This document shows positions 1 to 7,573 of a DNA stretch of 34,934 nt, piece by piece. This DNA comes from Lachnospiraceae bacterium (GTDB lineage: Bacteria; Bacillota; Clostridia; Lachnospirales; Lachnospiraceae). Below the pieces are notes generated by a model. It did no database searches, was not told the DNA's origin, and saw nothing but the letters and a program-made list of their open reading frames with translations. The translations under genes were made by a program, and so were the position numbers. Numbering within the stretch: position 1 is the stretch's first letter; each line of letters opens with the position of its first letter. The stretch covers positions 1 to 34,934 of the forward strand of contig JAFWLM010000078.1 in NCBI GenBank assembly GCA_017511045.1, given 5' to 3'.

Positions 1-938
1 CCTGCGGCCTGCTCTTCCGCTTTGATCTTAAGATACAGATCCCTTGCAGAGCGATACGCCGATACTGCTGCCGCGACATAAGACGGATTTTTCATGCGCC
101 CTTCGATCTTAAAGGAGTCAATACCAGCATCGATCAGGTACGGAAGCTTTTCGATTACACAAAGGTCTTTCAGGCTCATCAGGTATTCCTCTGCCAGTAC
201 ATCCTTTTCTCCTGTTCGTTCCTTAGAAACTCCGGCCGGATCATTTGCGGTATGCGCCTCCGCATAGAGTTCATAGCATTTCCTACACGGCTGTGCGCAT
301 CTTCCGCGGTTTCCGCTCCTGCCGCCCGCAAAACTGCTGAAGAGACATTTTCCTGAGTATGCAAAACACATCGCGCCATGCACGAAAGTCTCTATTTCAA
401 TATCAACTTTGTTTTTGATTGATTTTATTTCTTCAAGCGAAAGCTCTCTGGCCGGAACGATCCTCTCAAGTCCTAAGTCTTTTGCAAGCTGCGCTCCATA
501 GGAAGACGAGATGCTCATCTGTGTACTTGCATGGACAGGAAGGTCCGGAAAATTATCTCTTAAGATTTTTAGCACGCCCATGTCCTGGACCAGAACGGCG
601 TCGAGTCCCGCTTTATAGTATGGCATCAGATAGCTGACGATCCGGCTTGCTCTGCTGTCCGCTCCGTTAGACGCGCCGTTCTGCCCGGCATCACCAAAGA
701 TCTCGGTCTCTTTCAGAAGCGTATTCAGCGTCATATAGACTTTTACACCATAGAGGTGGCAGTAATCGATTGCCTTCAGGAAAGCGGCCTCTTCAAAGTT
801 CCCCGCATATGCGCGTGCAGAAAAAAGACTGCCGCCCGCATACACGGCGTCACAGCCTGCTTTTACTGCTGCCTCCATCGCTTCATATGTTCCTGCCGGT
901 GCAAGGATTTCAGGTTTTTGTACTTTCATCTGCTTCAT
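1..938 (-). CDS. U32 family peptidase, C-terminus cut off by the window edge
   Basis: The minus frame is open from an ATG at 938 (or 929) to the window edge, about 312 residues, with no stop. It begins with the family pattern PEILAPAGTYEAMEAAVKAG and carries the U32 signature ETFVHGAMCFAYSGKC near residue 170, then the cysteine-rich stretch GRCAQPCRKC. U32 proteins are collagenase-like peptidases or enzymes linked to rRNA and tRNA modification; the cofactor and substrate here cannot be read. The gene is divergent from ddh. The upstream Shine-Dalgarno is weak, so the choice between the two ATGs is open. The family call is firm; the exact role is not. Confidence 0.9.
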   Translation of the reverse strand, partial: MKQMKVQKPEILAPAGTYEAMEAAVKAGCDAVYAGGSLFSARAYAGNFEEAAFLKAIDYCHLYGVKVYMTLNTLLKETEIFGDAGQNGASNGADSRASRIVSYLMPYYKAGLDAVLVQDMGVLKILRDNFPDLPVHASTQMSISSSYGAQLAKDLGLERIVPARELSLEEIKSIKNKVDIEIETFVHGAMCFAYSGKCLFSSFAGGRSGNRGRCAQPCRKCYELYAEAHTANDPAGVSKERTGEKDVLAEEYLMSLKDLCVIEKLPYLIDAGIDSFKIEGRMKNPSYVAAAVSAYRSARDLYLKIKAEEQAA

Positions 939-958
939 CTTATCAGAAGAATTTTTTA

Positions 959-987
959 TTGTAAACACAGCCTTGCCGTTATATAAT
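959..987 (+). promoter_or_regulatory. sigma-A promoter of ddh
   Basis: TTGTAA (959-964), a 17-nt spacer and TATAAT (982-987), with a start of transcription expected near 994. The ddh ATG follows at 1043 behind the ribosome site AGAGGT (1033-1038). Confidence 0.65.
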
Positions 988-1042
988 CGTAGGGTATTTT
1001 GTTGATTTAGCGTATTAAAGTTATAAAGAAAAGAGGTAGTTT

Positions 1043-2023
1043 ATGATCAGAATTGGTATTGCAGGATATGGTAATATCGGCCGCGGCGTCGAATGCAACA
1101 TCAAAGAAAACGATGATATGGAACTGGTTGCGATCTTTACGCGTCGCGATCCGGCACAGGTAAAGACCCGGGGGATTTGCCCGGTCTTAAATATCAGTGA
1201 GCTTGAAAACTGGAAAGATAAGATCGATGTTCTCGTGATCGCCGGCGGAAGCGCAACGGACCTTCCGGAGCAGACTCCTGCATACTCCAAGTGGTTTAAC
1301 TGCCTCGATACATTTGATACACACGCCCGCATTCCTGAGCATTTCGCAAATGTCGATGCAGCTGCAAAAGAAGCCGGAACCTTATCCCTCATCTCCTGCG
1401 GCTGGGATCCGGGAATGTTCTCTCTTGCAAGGATCTATTCCAATGCGATCCTTCCAAACGGAAATGACTACACCTTCTGGGGCAAAGGCGTAAGCCAGGG
1501 ACACTCTGATGCGATCCGCCGCGTAGAAGGCGTCGCAGATGCTAAGCAGTACACGATTCCGGTTGACTCCGCATTGGCATCTGTCCGTGCAGGCGAAAAC
1601 CCGGAACTGACGACCCGCCAGAAACATACCCGCGAATGTTTCGTTGTATTAAAAGAAGGCGCTGACGCTGCTCAGGTTGAGCATGATATTGTTACCATGC
1701 CGAACTACTTTGATGAGTATGATACGACCGTACATTTCATCTCTCAGGAAGAATTAGACCGTGACCACAGCGGAATCCCGCACGGCGGCTTTGTCTTCCG
1801 TACAGGAACCACAGGTATCGAGAATCAGAACCAGCATGTGATCGAATACAGCCTGAAGCTGGATTCCAACCCGGAATTTACGACCAGTGTTCTGATGGCA
1901 TACGCACGTGCGATCTACAAAATGCATGCAGAAGGAAAGACCGGATGCATGACCGTCTTTGATGTAGCGCCGAAGTATCTGGTTCCGATGGACGAGGACT
2001 ATATCCGCGCACACATGCTGTAA
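1043..2023 (+). CDS. ddh: meso-diaminopimelate D-dehydrogenase
   Basis: 326 residues, the usual length for the family. The N-terminus is a Rossmann fold with GIAGYGNIGRG at residues 6-16, followed by IFTRRDP, a typical NADPH-phosphate contact. The middle holds SCGWDPGM and the C-terminal half GTTGIENQNQHVIEYSL, both characteristic of Ddh. The enzyme reversibly aminates tetrahydrodipicolinate to meso-DAP with NADPH and ammonia, a one-step branch of lysine and peptidoglycan synthesis in the cytoplasm. It stands alone with its own promoter and an elaborate terminator downstream. The start is fixed by AGAGGT four bases before the ATG. High confidence. Confidence 0.95.
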   Translation: MIRIGIAGYGNIGRGVECNIKENDDMELVAIFTRRDPAQVKTRGICPVLNISELENWKDKIDVLVIAGGSATDLPEQTPAYSKWFNCLDTFDTHARIPEHFANVDAAAKEAGTLSLISCGWDPGMFSLARIYSNAILPNGNDYTFWGKGVSQGHSDAIRRVEGVADAKQYTIPVDSALASVRAGENPELTTRQKHTRECFVVLKEGADAAQVEHDIVTMPNYFDEYDTTVHFISQEELDRDHSGIPHGGFVFRTGTTGIENQNQHVIEYSLKLDSNPEFTTSVLMAYARAIYKMHAEGKTGCMTVFDVAPKYLVPMDEDYIRAHML

Positions 2024-2036
2024 ACATTGAACTGTT

Positions 2037-2144
2037 AAATGACCTTTTTCGATTTTTCTTGTTTACAACTTCGGCAGACCTATTGCTAACAAGAAAATGG
2101 AGTTTTTCTTTAAAACAATCCTCGAAAAAGGTCATTTTTTTCTA
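2037..2144 (+). terminator. long two-tier hairpin and T-run after ddh
   Basis: A perfect 16-bp inverted repeat (2037-2052 with 2122-2137, arm AAATGACCTTTTTCGA) is followed directly by a T-run. The 69 bases between the arms contain a second hairpin, 2054-2063 with 2088-2097. Seen directly. Termination of ddh is the simplest reading, but the nested design is unusual. Confidence 0.6.
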
Positions 2145-2251
2145 CATTTTTTGTGTTTTCTTGTTTTGGGCATTGCAAACCCTATTGTTAACAAGAAAGC
2201 AGGAGTGATTTCTTGTTAGGTATAGGCTTTGACGAGTCTGCAACAAGAAAA
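2054..2251. repeat. three copies of TTTCTTGTT-N24-AACAAGAAA
   Basis: Copies at 2055-2096, 2157-2198 and 2209-2250. Each has the same 9-bp (partly 10-bp) arms and exactly 24 bases between them. The inner 24 bases are diverged, but copies 1 and 2 share CCTATTG near the right arm. The reverse complement of copy 3 has CCTAT at the same offset, so copy 3 is inverted relative to the others. The identical spacing argues for a functional unit (protein site or small RNA fold) or a short repeat family. Function unknown. Confidence 0.7.
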
Positions 2252-2277
2252 CGGCATTTAAAAAAAGCGAGGTTGCT

Positions 2278-2724
2278 ATGAGATTTGTAATTCAACGTGT
2301 AAAACATGCATCCGTAACAGTTGACGGCGAAGTAACAGGAAAAATCGAAAAGGGCTTTATGGTTCTGATCGGTGTCTGCCAGGAAGATACGAAAGAGATC
2401 GCAGATAAACTGGTCAAAAAAATGACAGGTCTTCGGATCTTCGAGGATGCGGAAGGAAAAACAAACCTTTCTTTAGAAAGTGTTGGCGGCTCGCTCCTTC
2501 TGGTCTCTCAGTTCACCCTTTATGCAGACTGCAGGAAAGGAAATCGTCCGAGTTTTATCAACGCAGGCAGCCCGGTACATGCTGAGCAATTGTATGAGTA
2601 TATTATTGACGAATGCCGTAAGAAAGGCTTCGAAGTCCAGACCGGCATCTTCGGTGCGGAGATGGATGTAGAGCTTATAAACGACGGCCCGTTCACTATT
2701 CTTCTCGATTCAGACAGTTTGTGA
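2278..2724 (+). CDS. dtd: D-aminoacyl-tRNA deacylase
   Basis: 148 residues, standard length for Dtd. The protein starts [17 protein letters not shown], has the SQFTLYAD motif at residues 77-84 and ends with NDGPFT (135-140), the cross-subunit GP motif that rejects L-amino acids. It is a cytoplasmic homodimer that hydrolyses D-aminoacyl-tRNA and glycyl-tRNA(Ala). The ribosome site GCGAGG lies upstream of the ATG. It follows the three-copy repeat region and is convergent with the thioesterase gene. Canonical in all visible motifs. Confidence 0.96.
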   Translation: MRFVIQRVKHASVTVDGEVTGKIEKGFMVLIGVCQEDTKEIADKLVKKMTGLRIFEDAEGKTNLSLESVGGSLLLVSQFTLYADCRKGNRPSFINAGSPVHAEQLYEYIIDECRKKGFEVQTGIFGAEMDVELINDGPFTILLDSDSL

Positions 2725-2728
2725 TAGA

Positions 2729-2768
2729 AAAAAGCACAAAATCCTTTAGCATGCTGGAGGATTTTGTG
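2729..2768 (-). terminator. terminator hairpin, copy 1 (leftward)
   Basis: Arms CACAAAATCCT (2735-2745) and AGGATTTTGTG (2758-2768). On the minus strand the hairpin is followed by a run of six T, so it suits the leftward thioesterase/YitT transcript. Near-identical in stem sequence to the hairpin at 2867-2900. Confidence 0.7.
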
Positions 2769-2866
2769 TTTGCATGATTTTCAGCCCACTTCAGGCCCGT
2801 TTTTCCATCACAAACAATAAGATTTATCCAAAATATTATATGAATTAGTGATTAAATTGGACCCCA

Positions 2867-2907
2867 CACAAAATCCCTTAGCATGCTAAAGGATTTTGTG
2901 CTTTTTT
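2867..2907 (+). terminator. terminator hairpin, copy 2 (rightward)
   Basis: Arms CACAAAATCC (2867-2876) and GGATTTTGTG (2891-2900) around the inner palindrome TTAGCATGCTAA. TTTTTT follows on the plus strand, suiting dtd. About 130 bp from its near-identical sister copy. Confidence 0.75.
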
Positions 2908-2921
2908 AATTGTTTACTGAT

Positions 2922-3311
2922 TTACGGCGTTCTTTTCCCATTCGTTTTGGACTGGAATTTTTCATTGTTGACAATAAACCGCTCATGCATACCGCCGCCG
3001 ATATGTCCTTTCTCATCGAAGGCTTCAACTTTGAATATAAGTTTCTTCCCTTCGACTTCCAGCAGTTCGCTGACGCAAGTCACCTTCATGCCAAGTGGTG
3101 TAGCCGCATCATGTGTCACATTCATTAATGTTCCCACTGTACCGCAGCCTTCTTCAAGATATGGCTGCACACTTTCCCACGCTGCTTTTTCCAGCATGGC
3201 GATCATCATCGGTGTCGCAAGAACATCCAGGGCGCCGCTGCCCATAAGCTTAGCACTCCCTGCCTCATCTGCGATAAAATCAACCTGTCCTTTGATTCCT
3301 GCTTCTAACAT
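2922..3311 (-). CDS. FlK-like thioesterase (hotdog fold)
   Basis: 129 residues from the ATG at 3311, which has AGGAG seven bases upstream; a longer frame to 3398 has no such site and runs into the YitT gene. The sequence matches the fluoroacetyl-CoA thioesterase FlK family. The catalytic set known from FlK (Thr42, Glu50, His76) lines up as T33, E41 and H67 with identical spacing, in VLATPMM, AMLEKAAW and NVTHDAATP. The family hydrolyses small acyl-CoA thioesters in the cytoplasm. FlK's fluoroacetyl-CoA specificity cannot be assumed. It is the last gene of the leftward run that includes the YitT protein. Confidence 0.85.
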   Translation of the reverse strand: MLEAGIKGQVDFIADEAGSAKLMGSGALDVLATPMMIAMLEKAAWESVQPYLEEGCGTVGTLMNVTHDAATPLGMKVTCVSELLEVEGKKLIFKVEAFDEKGHIGGGMHERFIVNNEKFQSKTNGKRTP

Positions 3312-3351
3312 TTCTATTCTCCTGTGCTCTGATAATGTATTCAAAAAAAGA

Positions 3352-4284
3352 TTATCGTAATCTGTTTTGCTTTTCCGGACCTTCCGGAGGAATCTCATAT
3401 GTCATCTTAGGCCTGCGCCTTCTAAGCGTTGCCTTATCCACCTTCTTGATATGGGTACCGATGATCTCCGATACATCACTTACAGCAACAAAGGAGGATG
3501 AATCGAGTGAATTCACAATGTTTTTCAAAGTATTGACTTCCAGTCTGGTGATCACACAGTAAAGGACCGTCTTCTTTCCACTGACCAATCCTTCGCCTTC
3601 CATGATCGTGACTGTCCGTCCCAGTCGTTTATAGATCTGCTCTGCGACCTGCTTTGCATCTTCTGTTATGATCATGGCCGCCTTCGCCTGCTCCAGTCCA
3701 CCTTCCACAAAATTCAAAACCCTGGATGTAATGAAGTATGTCGGCAGGCTGTACATCGCACGGTCCCATCCGAACAGAAATCCAGCTACAATATAAATAA
3801 TAACGTTAAAGATCAGGACAACTGTTCCGACAGGAGTATTAAACTTCTTATTTAATAGAATAGCTACGGACTCTGTTCCATCCAGGCAGCCTCCGCCCCG
3901 GATCACAAGACCGACACCGGCACCGAGGATGACACCTCCAAAACAGACCGCCAGAAGGGTTTCGTCTGTGAATGCTTTCAAGTGTTCGAAAACAGCGAGG
4001 AATATTGCAAAGACAGCCATTGAAAAAGCAGTCTTTATAATAAACATCCATCCAAGACGCCTGCCTCCAATGATGACGAAAGGAATGTTGATCAGGATCG
4101 TCAAAATAGAAAGAGAAAACCCGCTCAATGCATTGATCATCATGGAAATACCGACGACTCCGCCGTCTAAGATCGTATTCGGTGCGAGGAATTCTTCAAT
4201 CGCAAAAGCCGCAATGATCGCGCCAACTGCGCACATCAGAAATTCCAGTATCAGTTTTCCTCTTGATGTTCTAAGAAAGTCCAT
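3352..4284 (-). CDS. YitT family membrane protein (DUF161 + DUF2179)
   Basis: 310 residues. The first ~200 contain five or six hydrophobic segments, starting with an EFLMCAVGAIIAAFAIEEFL-type helix, and the glycine-rich LDGGVVGISMM motif of the YitT/DUF161 family. The last ~80 residues, with VTIMEGEGLVSGKKTVLYC, form the soluble DUF2179 domain. The family is an uncharacterised set of Firmicutes inner-membrane proteins. Gaps to the neighbours are 26 and 40 nt, so it is probably co-transcribed with the MBL hydrolase and the thioesterase. Confidence 0.88.
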   Translation of the reverse strand: MDFLRTSRGKLILEFLMCAVGAIIAAFAIEEFLAPNTILDGGVVGISMMINALSGFSLSILTILINIPFVIIGGRRLGWMFIIKTAFSMAVFAIFLAVFEHLKAFTDETLLAVCFGGVILGAGVGLVIRGGGCLDGTESVAILLNKKFNTPVGTVVLIFNVIIYIVAGFLFGWDRAMYSLPTYFITSRVLNFVEGGLEQAKAAMIITEDAKQVAEQIYKRLGRTVTIMEGEGLVSGKKTVLYCVITRLEVNTLKNIVNSLDSSSFVAVSDVSEIIGTHIKKVDKATLRRRRPKMTYEIPPEGPEKQNRLR

Positions 4285-4310
4285 GAAGCGATATCTCTTT
4301 TATCAAACAT

Positions 4311-4931
4311 TCAGTCACCGCAGAAATCCCGGAAAACAACCGTATGTGTCCCGACTTCTTTTTTCAGTTCTATGCAGCAGCCATCTACCGGATAAGCATT
4401 CTGCCCTTGCAGCGCAAGAAATTCATCTAGTGTTCCGGCAGAAGGCACACCAAATGTGTCTCCTTTAAAATGGCACGGAATGATCCATGTCGGTCTGACA
4501 GCTTTCATCAGTTCTGTCGCAAATGCTGCTTCACTGGAAACAAAACCGCCGACATTCACAATGGCGGCATCCAGTTTCCCGATTGCTTTAAGCTGTTCTT
4601 CATTCAGCGGATGCCCAAGATCTCCAAAATGAGCAAGCCGGAACTGTCCGTCTTCAATAATAAAGATCGTGTTCGGACCAAGCATAGCCCCCTGCTGATC
4701 ATCGTGAAAACATGCCAGCTCGCTGACCTGAAGCTCGCATTTCTTTCCTGTCAGCGTTACAGCCTGTCGGAAGTTATGATCGTCATGTTCATGCGTCACC
4801 AGTACTCTGTCAGCTTCCGCCTCAAGTTTAGGATATCCCGGCAATTTATTATGATCATAAGGATCAATGACAACCGAGCTTCCGTTTGATTCAATTTTAA
4901 AGCACGCATGCCCCAGCCATGTAATTTTCAT
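4311..4931 (-). CDS. MBL-fold metal-dependent hydrolase (UPF0173-like)
   Basis: 206 residues. It starts MKITWLGHACFKIE, typical of the UlaG/UPF0173 branch of the metallo-beta-lactamase fold, and has the metal motif HEHDDH at 47-52. FGDLGHPL and IPCHFKGD provide further likely metal ligands. Members are cytoplasmic and bind one or two divalent metals; the substrate is unknown. AAGGA lies 13 nt before the ATG. It sits 57 nt after the LUD gene in the same leftward run. Confidence 0.88.
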   Translation of the reverse strand: MKITWLGHACFKIESNGSSVVIDPYDHNKLPGYPKLEAEADRVLVTHEHDDHNFRQAVTLTGKKCELQVSELACFHDDQQGAMLGPNTIFIIEDGQFRLAHFGDLGHPLNEEQLKAIGKLDAAIVNVGGFVSSEAAFATELMKAVRPTWIIPCHFKGDTFGVPSAGTLDEFLALQGQNAYPVDGCCIELKKEVGTHTVVFRDFCGD

Positions 4932-4988
4932 TAAGCCGACTCTTTTCCTTTCAGAATTCTTTTACACTAAAGCACGGACGCAGGTGAT

Positions 4989-5618
4989 TTAAAAACCAAG
5001 TACATCATTCACCAGAATGACATGAATACGCTCCGGAAATCTGGAATAGCGGGTGATAAGAAACTGGCAGCAAATCGTTTCCGGTGATTTGCAGTTCATG
5101 CAGGATCCGGTCTTTGCACACGGCGTGGTCTTTACAAAACGCTGGGCATTGATCGGCGCTGCAACATTCCTTGCCCGTTTCATAGCTCCGTCCACATCGT
5201 CACATACTTTGTTCATGCTGACGATCATGATCACTTTTTTCGGTCCATATGCAATGGCGGAAACACGGTTTGCAGTCCCATCGATATTAACAAGGATCCC
5301 GTCTTCCGTGATCGCGTTCGTGCTGGATAAAAACGCATCCACATCGTAAGCCTGTAGATATGCTTCTCTTGGATCTTCATAATCGTTGCGGTCAATAAAT
5401 CGGTAATTGCCTTTTTTGACTGCATCCACAAGTCCGATCTCATGCGCGCTCATCGCACCGCCCATCGTGACGGATCCGCCTTCCGGGATAAGCTTTAAGG
5501 CAAGTTCTTTGGCCTCTTCTTTCGTAGCCGCATAATACCCGCACATATTCCGGGATTCCAGTCCTTTGATCACTTTCTGTGCAAGTTTTTCATTTCTTTT
5601 CGTAATGTTCTCATTCAT
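4989..5618 (-). CDS. LUD domain protein (lactate utilisation family)
   Basis: 209 residues with the LUD pattern: MGGAMSAHEIGLVDAVKKGNYRF, FLSSTNAITEDGILVNIDGTANRV and the GPKKVIMIVSMNKV stretch. The C-terminus has several cysteines (CAKTGSCMNC and ICC) that may bind metal or an Fe-S cluster. LUD proteins include LutC/YkgG but also many stand-alone anaerobe proteins of unknown role, and no LutA or LutB is present here, so lactate oxidation is not implied. It starts one base after the flavodoxin stop, so the two are translationally linked. Confidence 0.85.
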   Translation of the reverse strand: MNENITKRNEKLAQKVIKGLESRNMCGYYAATKEEAKELALKLIPEGGSVTMGGAMSAHEIGLVDAVKKGNYRFIDRNDYEDPREAYLQAYDVDAFLSSTNAITEDGILVNIDGTANRVSAIAYGPKKVIMIVSMNKVCDDVDGAMKRARNVAAPINAQRFVKTTPCAKTGSCMNCKSPETICCQFLITRYSRFPERIHVILVNDVLGF

Positions 5619-5619
5619 A

Positions 5620-6099
5620 TCAGATCACGCTTTCCAGTTTTTCTTTTACGGTTTCCGGGTGCGCTTTTGCCGCAGCAATATCCAGTGTTTTGACAACGGT
5701 GTTTCCCTGCAGATATCCGCGCACTTTCTCAAAAGTCTTTCCGGAGTTTCCACCGCCGGAGCAGGCGATCAGGACACAGTCTTTCCCGACAGGTGCAGCC
5801 TGCTTGATAAAAGCTTTGATCGCTCCGGGAGGATTGCTTGCCCAGATCGGCATTCCAATAAAAACCTTATCATATGAGTTAATATCGATCTCGACCGGAT
5901 CGATTCCCGGGTCCTTTTGCGTTAACGCATAAAATCCGCCGGTTGCGAACTTGAGAAAACCCTTCTCCGGAGGATTCTTTTTCGCTTTGATTTCATAAAG
6001 ATCCGCAGGTTCGCCCTTGGCTTCAAGCAGCTCTTTGAGTTCTTCGGCCACAAATGCAGTGTTTCCTTCAAACGAATAGTAAACAATTAAATTTTTCAT
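5620..6099 (-). CDS. flavodoxin family protein
   Basis: 159 residues. It begins MKNLIVYYSFEGNTAFVAEEL, where YYSFEGNT is the FMN-phosphate loop, and continues with IGMPIWASNPPGAIKAFI and ACSGGGNSGKTFEKV, the other FMN contacts. Such proteins carry electrons or reduce quinones in the cytoplasm. GAGGT lies upstream of the ATG. It is the first gene of the leftward run towards LUD, so the promoter should lie in 6100-6250. Confidence 0.88.
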   Translation of the reverse strand: MKNLIVYYSFEGNTAFVAEELKELLEAKGEPADLYEIKAKKNPPEKGFLKFATGGFYALTQKDPGIDPVEIDINSYDKVFIGMPIWASNPPGAIKAFIKQAAPVGKDCVLIACSGGGNSGKTFEKVRGYLQGNTVVKTLDIAAAKAHPETVKEKLESVI

Positions 6100-6249
6100 C
6101 GATATAACCTCACTCGACTTATTTTTTCTATTGTACCATTCTTTTCTGTTTTTACTATTTTTTTCTGTTGCATTTCAGCTTTAGCAACTTTGCTCATTAG
6201 AATGGGAAAGAACGCGAAAATTTCAGTATATTTGTCCTCTTATTAAATA

Positions 6250-6278
6250 TTGACATTTATTCCAAATGGGGGTAAGGT
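6250..6278 (+). promoter_or_regulatory. possible promoter of the DUF3870 operon
   Basis: A perfect -35 TTGACA (6250-6255) with a weak -10 TAAGGT (6273-6278) at 17-nt spacing. The poor -10 suggests activation or a miscall. Confidence 0.4.
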
Positions 6279-6284
6279 TACTGT

Positions 6285-6363
6285 CGAGCCAAAAAACGGC
6301 CCCGTCGGAGGGAGTGCCTAAAGCATTCAGAAATCCGCGGGTAATCCCGGTTTTTGCAGGAGG
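6285..6363 (+). promoter_or_regulatory. structured 5' leader of DUF3870 gene
   Basis: About 80 nt with three small stems: GCC/GGC around seven bases (6288-6300), AGTGC/GCATT (6313-6327), and CGGG-TAAT-CCCG (6338-6349) followed by TTTTT and then immediately AGGAGG (6358-6363). The last stem looks like a weak terminator abutting the ribosome site. I do not recognise a known riboswitch class. Confidence 0.35.
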
Positions 6364-6369
6364 AAAGAC

Positions 6370-6714
6370 ATGAAGGATGCACATCAGCGGAACACGATCC
6401 TACTGTCCGGTTATGCAAAACTGCCGGCCTCAACAACGGCAGAAGCAGTTTTTGACATTTTAGTTGTCGCTGTATTATTTGATAACAGAACAGGGACCAT
6501 TGTGGAAGCCGAAGCATCCATGGTGACAGAGCTGGCAAAACGCTTCATCTCGAACCTCATGGTCGGATATAACCTCAATGACGGTCCCGAAGATCTGATT
6601 GAATCGTTCGATACTTATTATCACGGCAATGCTAAAAAAGCGTTGGAGACCGCGATCCGTGGAATATTCAACAAGTACAGAGACTACGTGACCGAACAAA
6701 ATGCATTGCTTTAA
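6370..6714 (+). CDS. DUF3870 domain-containing protein
   Basis: 114 residues, with ILLSGYAKLPASTTAEAVF at the N-terminus, VLFDNRTGTIVEAEASMVT in the middle and an ARG-like ETAIRGIFNKYRDYV near the end, matching the small uncharacterised family DUF3870. Cytoplasmic, no signal or membrane segment. AGGAGG precedes the ATG. These proteins are found near transporters and catabolic genes, and here the next genes encode a kinase-like protein and a symporter. Function unknown. Confidence 0.75.
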   Translation: MKDAHQRNTILLSGYAKLPASTTAEAVFDILVVAVLFDNRTGTIVEAEASMVTELAKRFISNLMVGYNLNDGPEDLIESFDTYYHGNAKKALETAIRGIFNKYRDYVTEQNALL

Positions 6715-6793
6715 AAAGAGTTAACTAATACTCCACATAACACACCGTTTTCACCGGGGCTGTTTCAAAAGAACAGCAGAACCGATAGGAAAG

Positions 6794-6841
6794 CCGGTAT
6801 AACGCAAAAGATATCTGTCTCTTGCGTTATATCGGTTTTTT
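6794..6841 (+). terminator. strong intrinsic terminator between DUF3870 and the kinase-like gene
   Basis: A 14-bp stem, 6794-6807 with 6822-6835 (one G-U pair), then six T. Only about 40 nt separate it from the next ATG and no promoter is visible there. It may act as an attenuator for the kinase-like and transporter genes. Confidence 0.8.
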
Positions 6842-6881
6842 GTGTTTTTCGGAGTATCGAAATACGAGAGGAGACTTCATT

Positions 6882-7523
6882 ATGAAAATCAACAAAAAAG
6901 AAATGATCATTACGATCGACAGTGAACCGGGCTGCAATGGAGACTGGATCGGAAAAAGAATGTCCGGTATCCTCGGAATCCCATGCTACGGCAAAGAGAT
7001 CCTGGACAAAGCTTCTGAGATCAGCGGAATTTCCCGCGAATTAATGACGCGCTATGACGGCCGTCCTGTAATTGCTGCTTATGACTTTCTTGCAGAAGAC
7101 GAAAGCGCACTCCGCATCCCGCCGGCAAGAGATTTCATCACAGCACAGGTCTTTGCCTCCCGCACTCTGGCAGAAAAAGGTCCTTGTATTCTGGTAGACC
7201 GCCATGCTACATCAGCTATGGAAGGTAACGAGAACCATATCAGCATCTTTATTCACGCTGATATCAAAGACAGAGCAAAGGTATATGGCGGACAGAAAAA
7301 TCTGGATGAGAAATCTGCTCTTCGCGCTCTGAAAAAACTGGACCGGGTATATCGCAACTATTATAAAGGAAACAATAAAAGCTGGGGTGATGCGGATAAC
7401 TATGATCTGACAGTCAACGCTTCTGATATGGGATATGGCGATACTGCAGAGATCATTGTCCATTTACTTGAAACCCTGATGGGTGTTGAACTCAGAAAAC
7501 AGTCCGAAAAAATGGCTGTTTGA
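6882..7523 (+). CDS. cytidylate kinase-like family protein (stand-alone)
   Basis: 213 residues from the ATG at 6882, which has GAGGAG ten bases upstream; a longer in-frame start at 6822 falls inside the terminator and is rejected. It matches the cytidylate-kinase-2-like P-loop family: MIITIDSEPGCNGDWIGKRM replaces the usual TISREYGSGGREIGKKLA, followed by LGIPCYGKEILDKASEISGIS. The loop keeps part of the glycine pattern but departs from consensus, so activity is uncertain. A homologous but more degenerate domain is fused to the next gene product. It lies 50 nt before the symporter gene and is likely co-transcribed. Nucleotide substrate unknown. Confidence 0.82.
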   Translation: MKINKKEMIITIDSEPGCNGDWIGKRMSGILGIPCYGKEILDKASEISGISRELMTRYDGRPVIAAYDFLAEDESALRIPPARDFITAQVFASRTLAEKGPCILVDRHATSAMEGNENHISIFIHADIKDRAKVYGGQKNLDEKSALRALKKLDRVYRNYYKGNNKSWGDADNYDLTVNASDMGYGDTAEIIVHLLETLMGVELRKQSEKMAV

Positions 7524-7573
7524 TACCTTTCTGAAAATATGATAAAACAGCACAGTATGCAAAGGGAAAACTT

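Noticed and set aside
179-379. 66-codon minus frame inside the U32 region
   Set aside because: Shadow frame; the conserved U32 frame runs through the same bases with family motifs.
2054-2251. CRISPR array or integron attC sites
   Set aside because: Only three units with uneven distances (102 and 52 bp) and palindromic ends; the arm sequence and orientation do not fit attC RYYYAAC...GTTRRRY.
3929-4468. 179-codon plus frame over YitT and MBL genes
   Set aside because: Crosses two real genes antisense and has no motif or ribosome site.
4989-6099. Lactate-oxidation lut operon
   Set aside because: Only one LUD protein is present; LutA and LutB are missing and the partner is a flavodoxin.
6285-6363. 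Known riboswitch upstream of DUF3870
   Set aside because: Checked by eye against conserved cores of glycine, SAM, TPP, fluoride, guanidine, c-di-GMP, preQ1 and ZTP classes; none fits.
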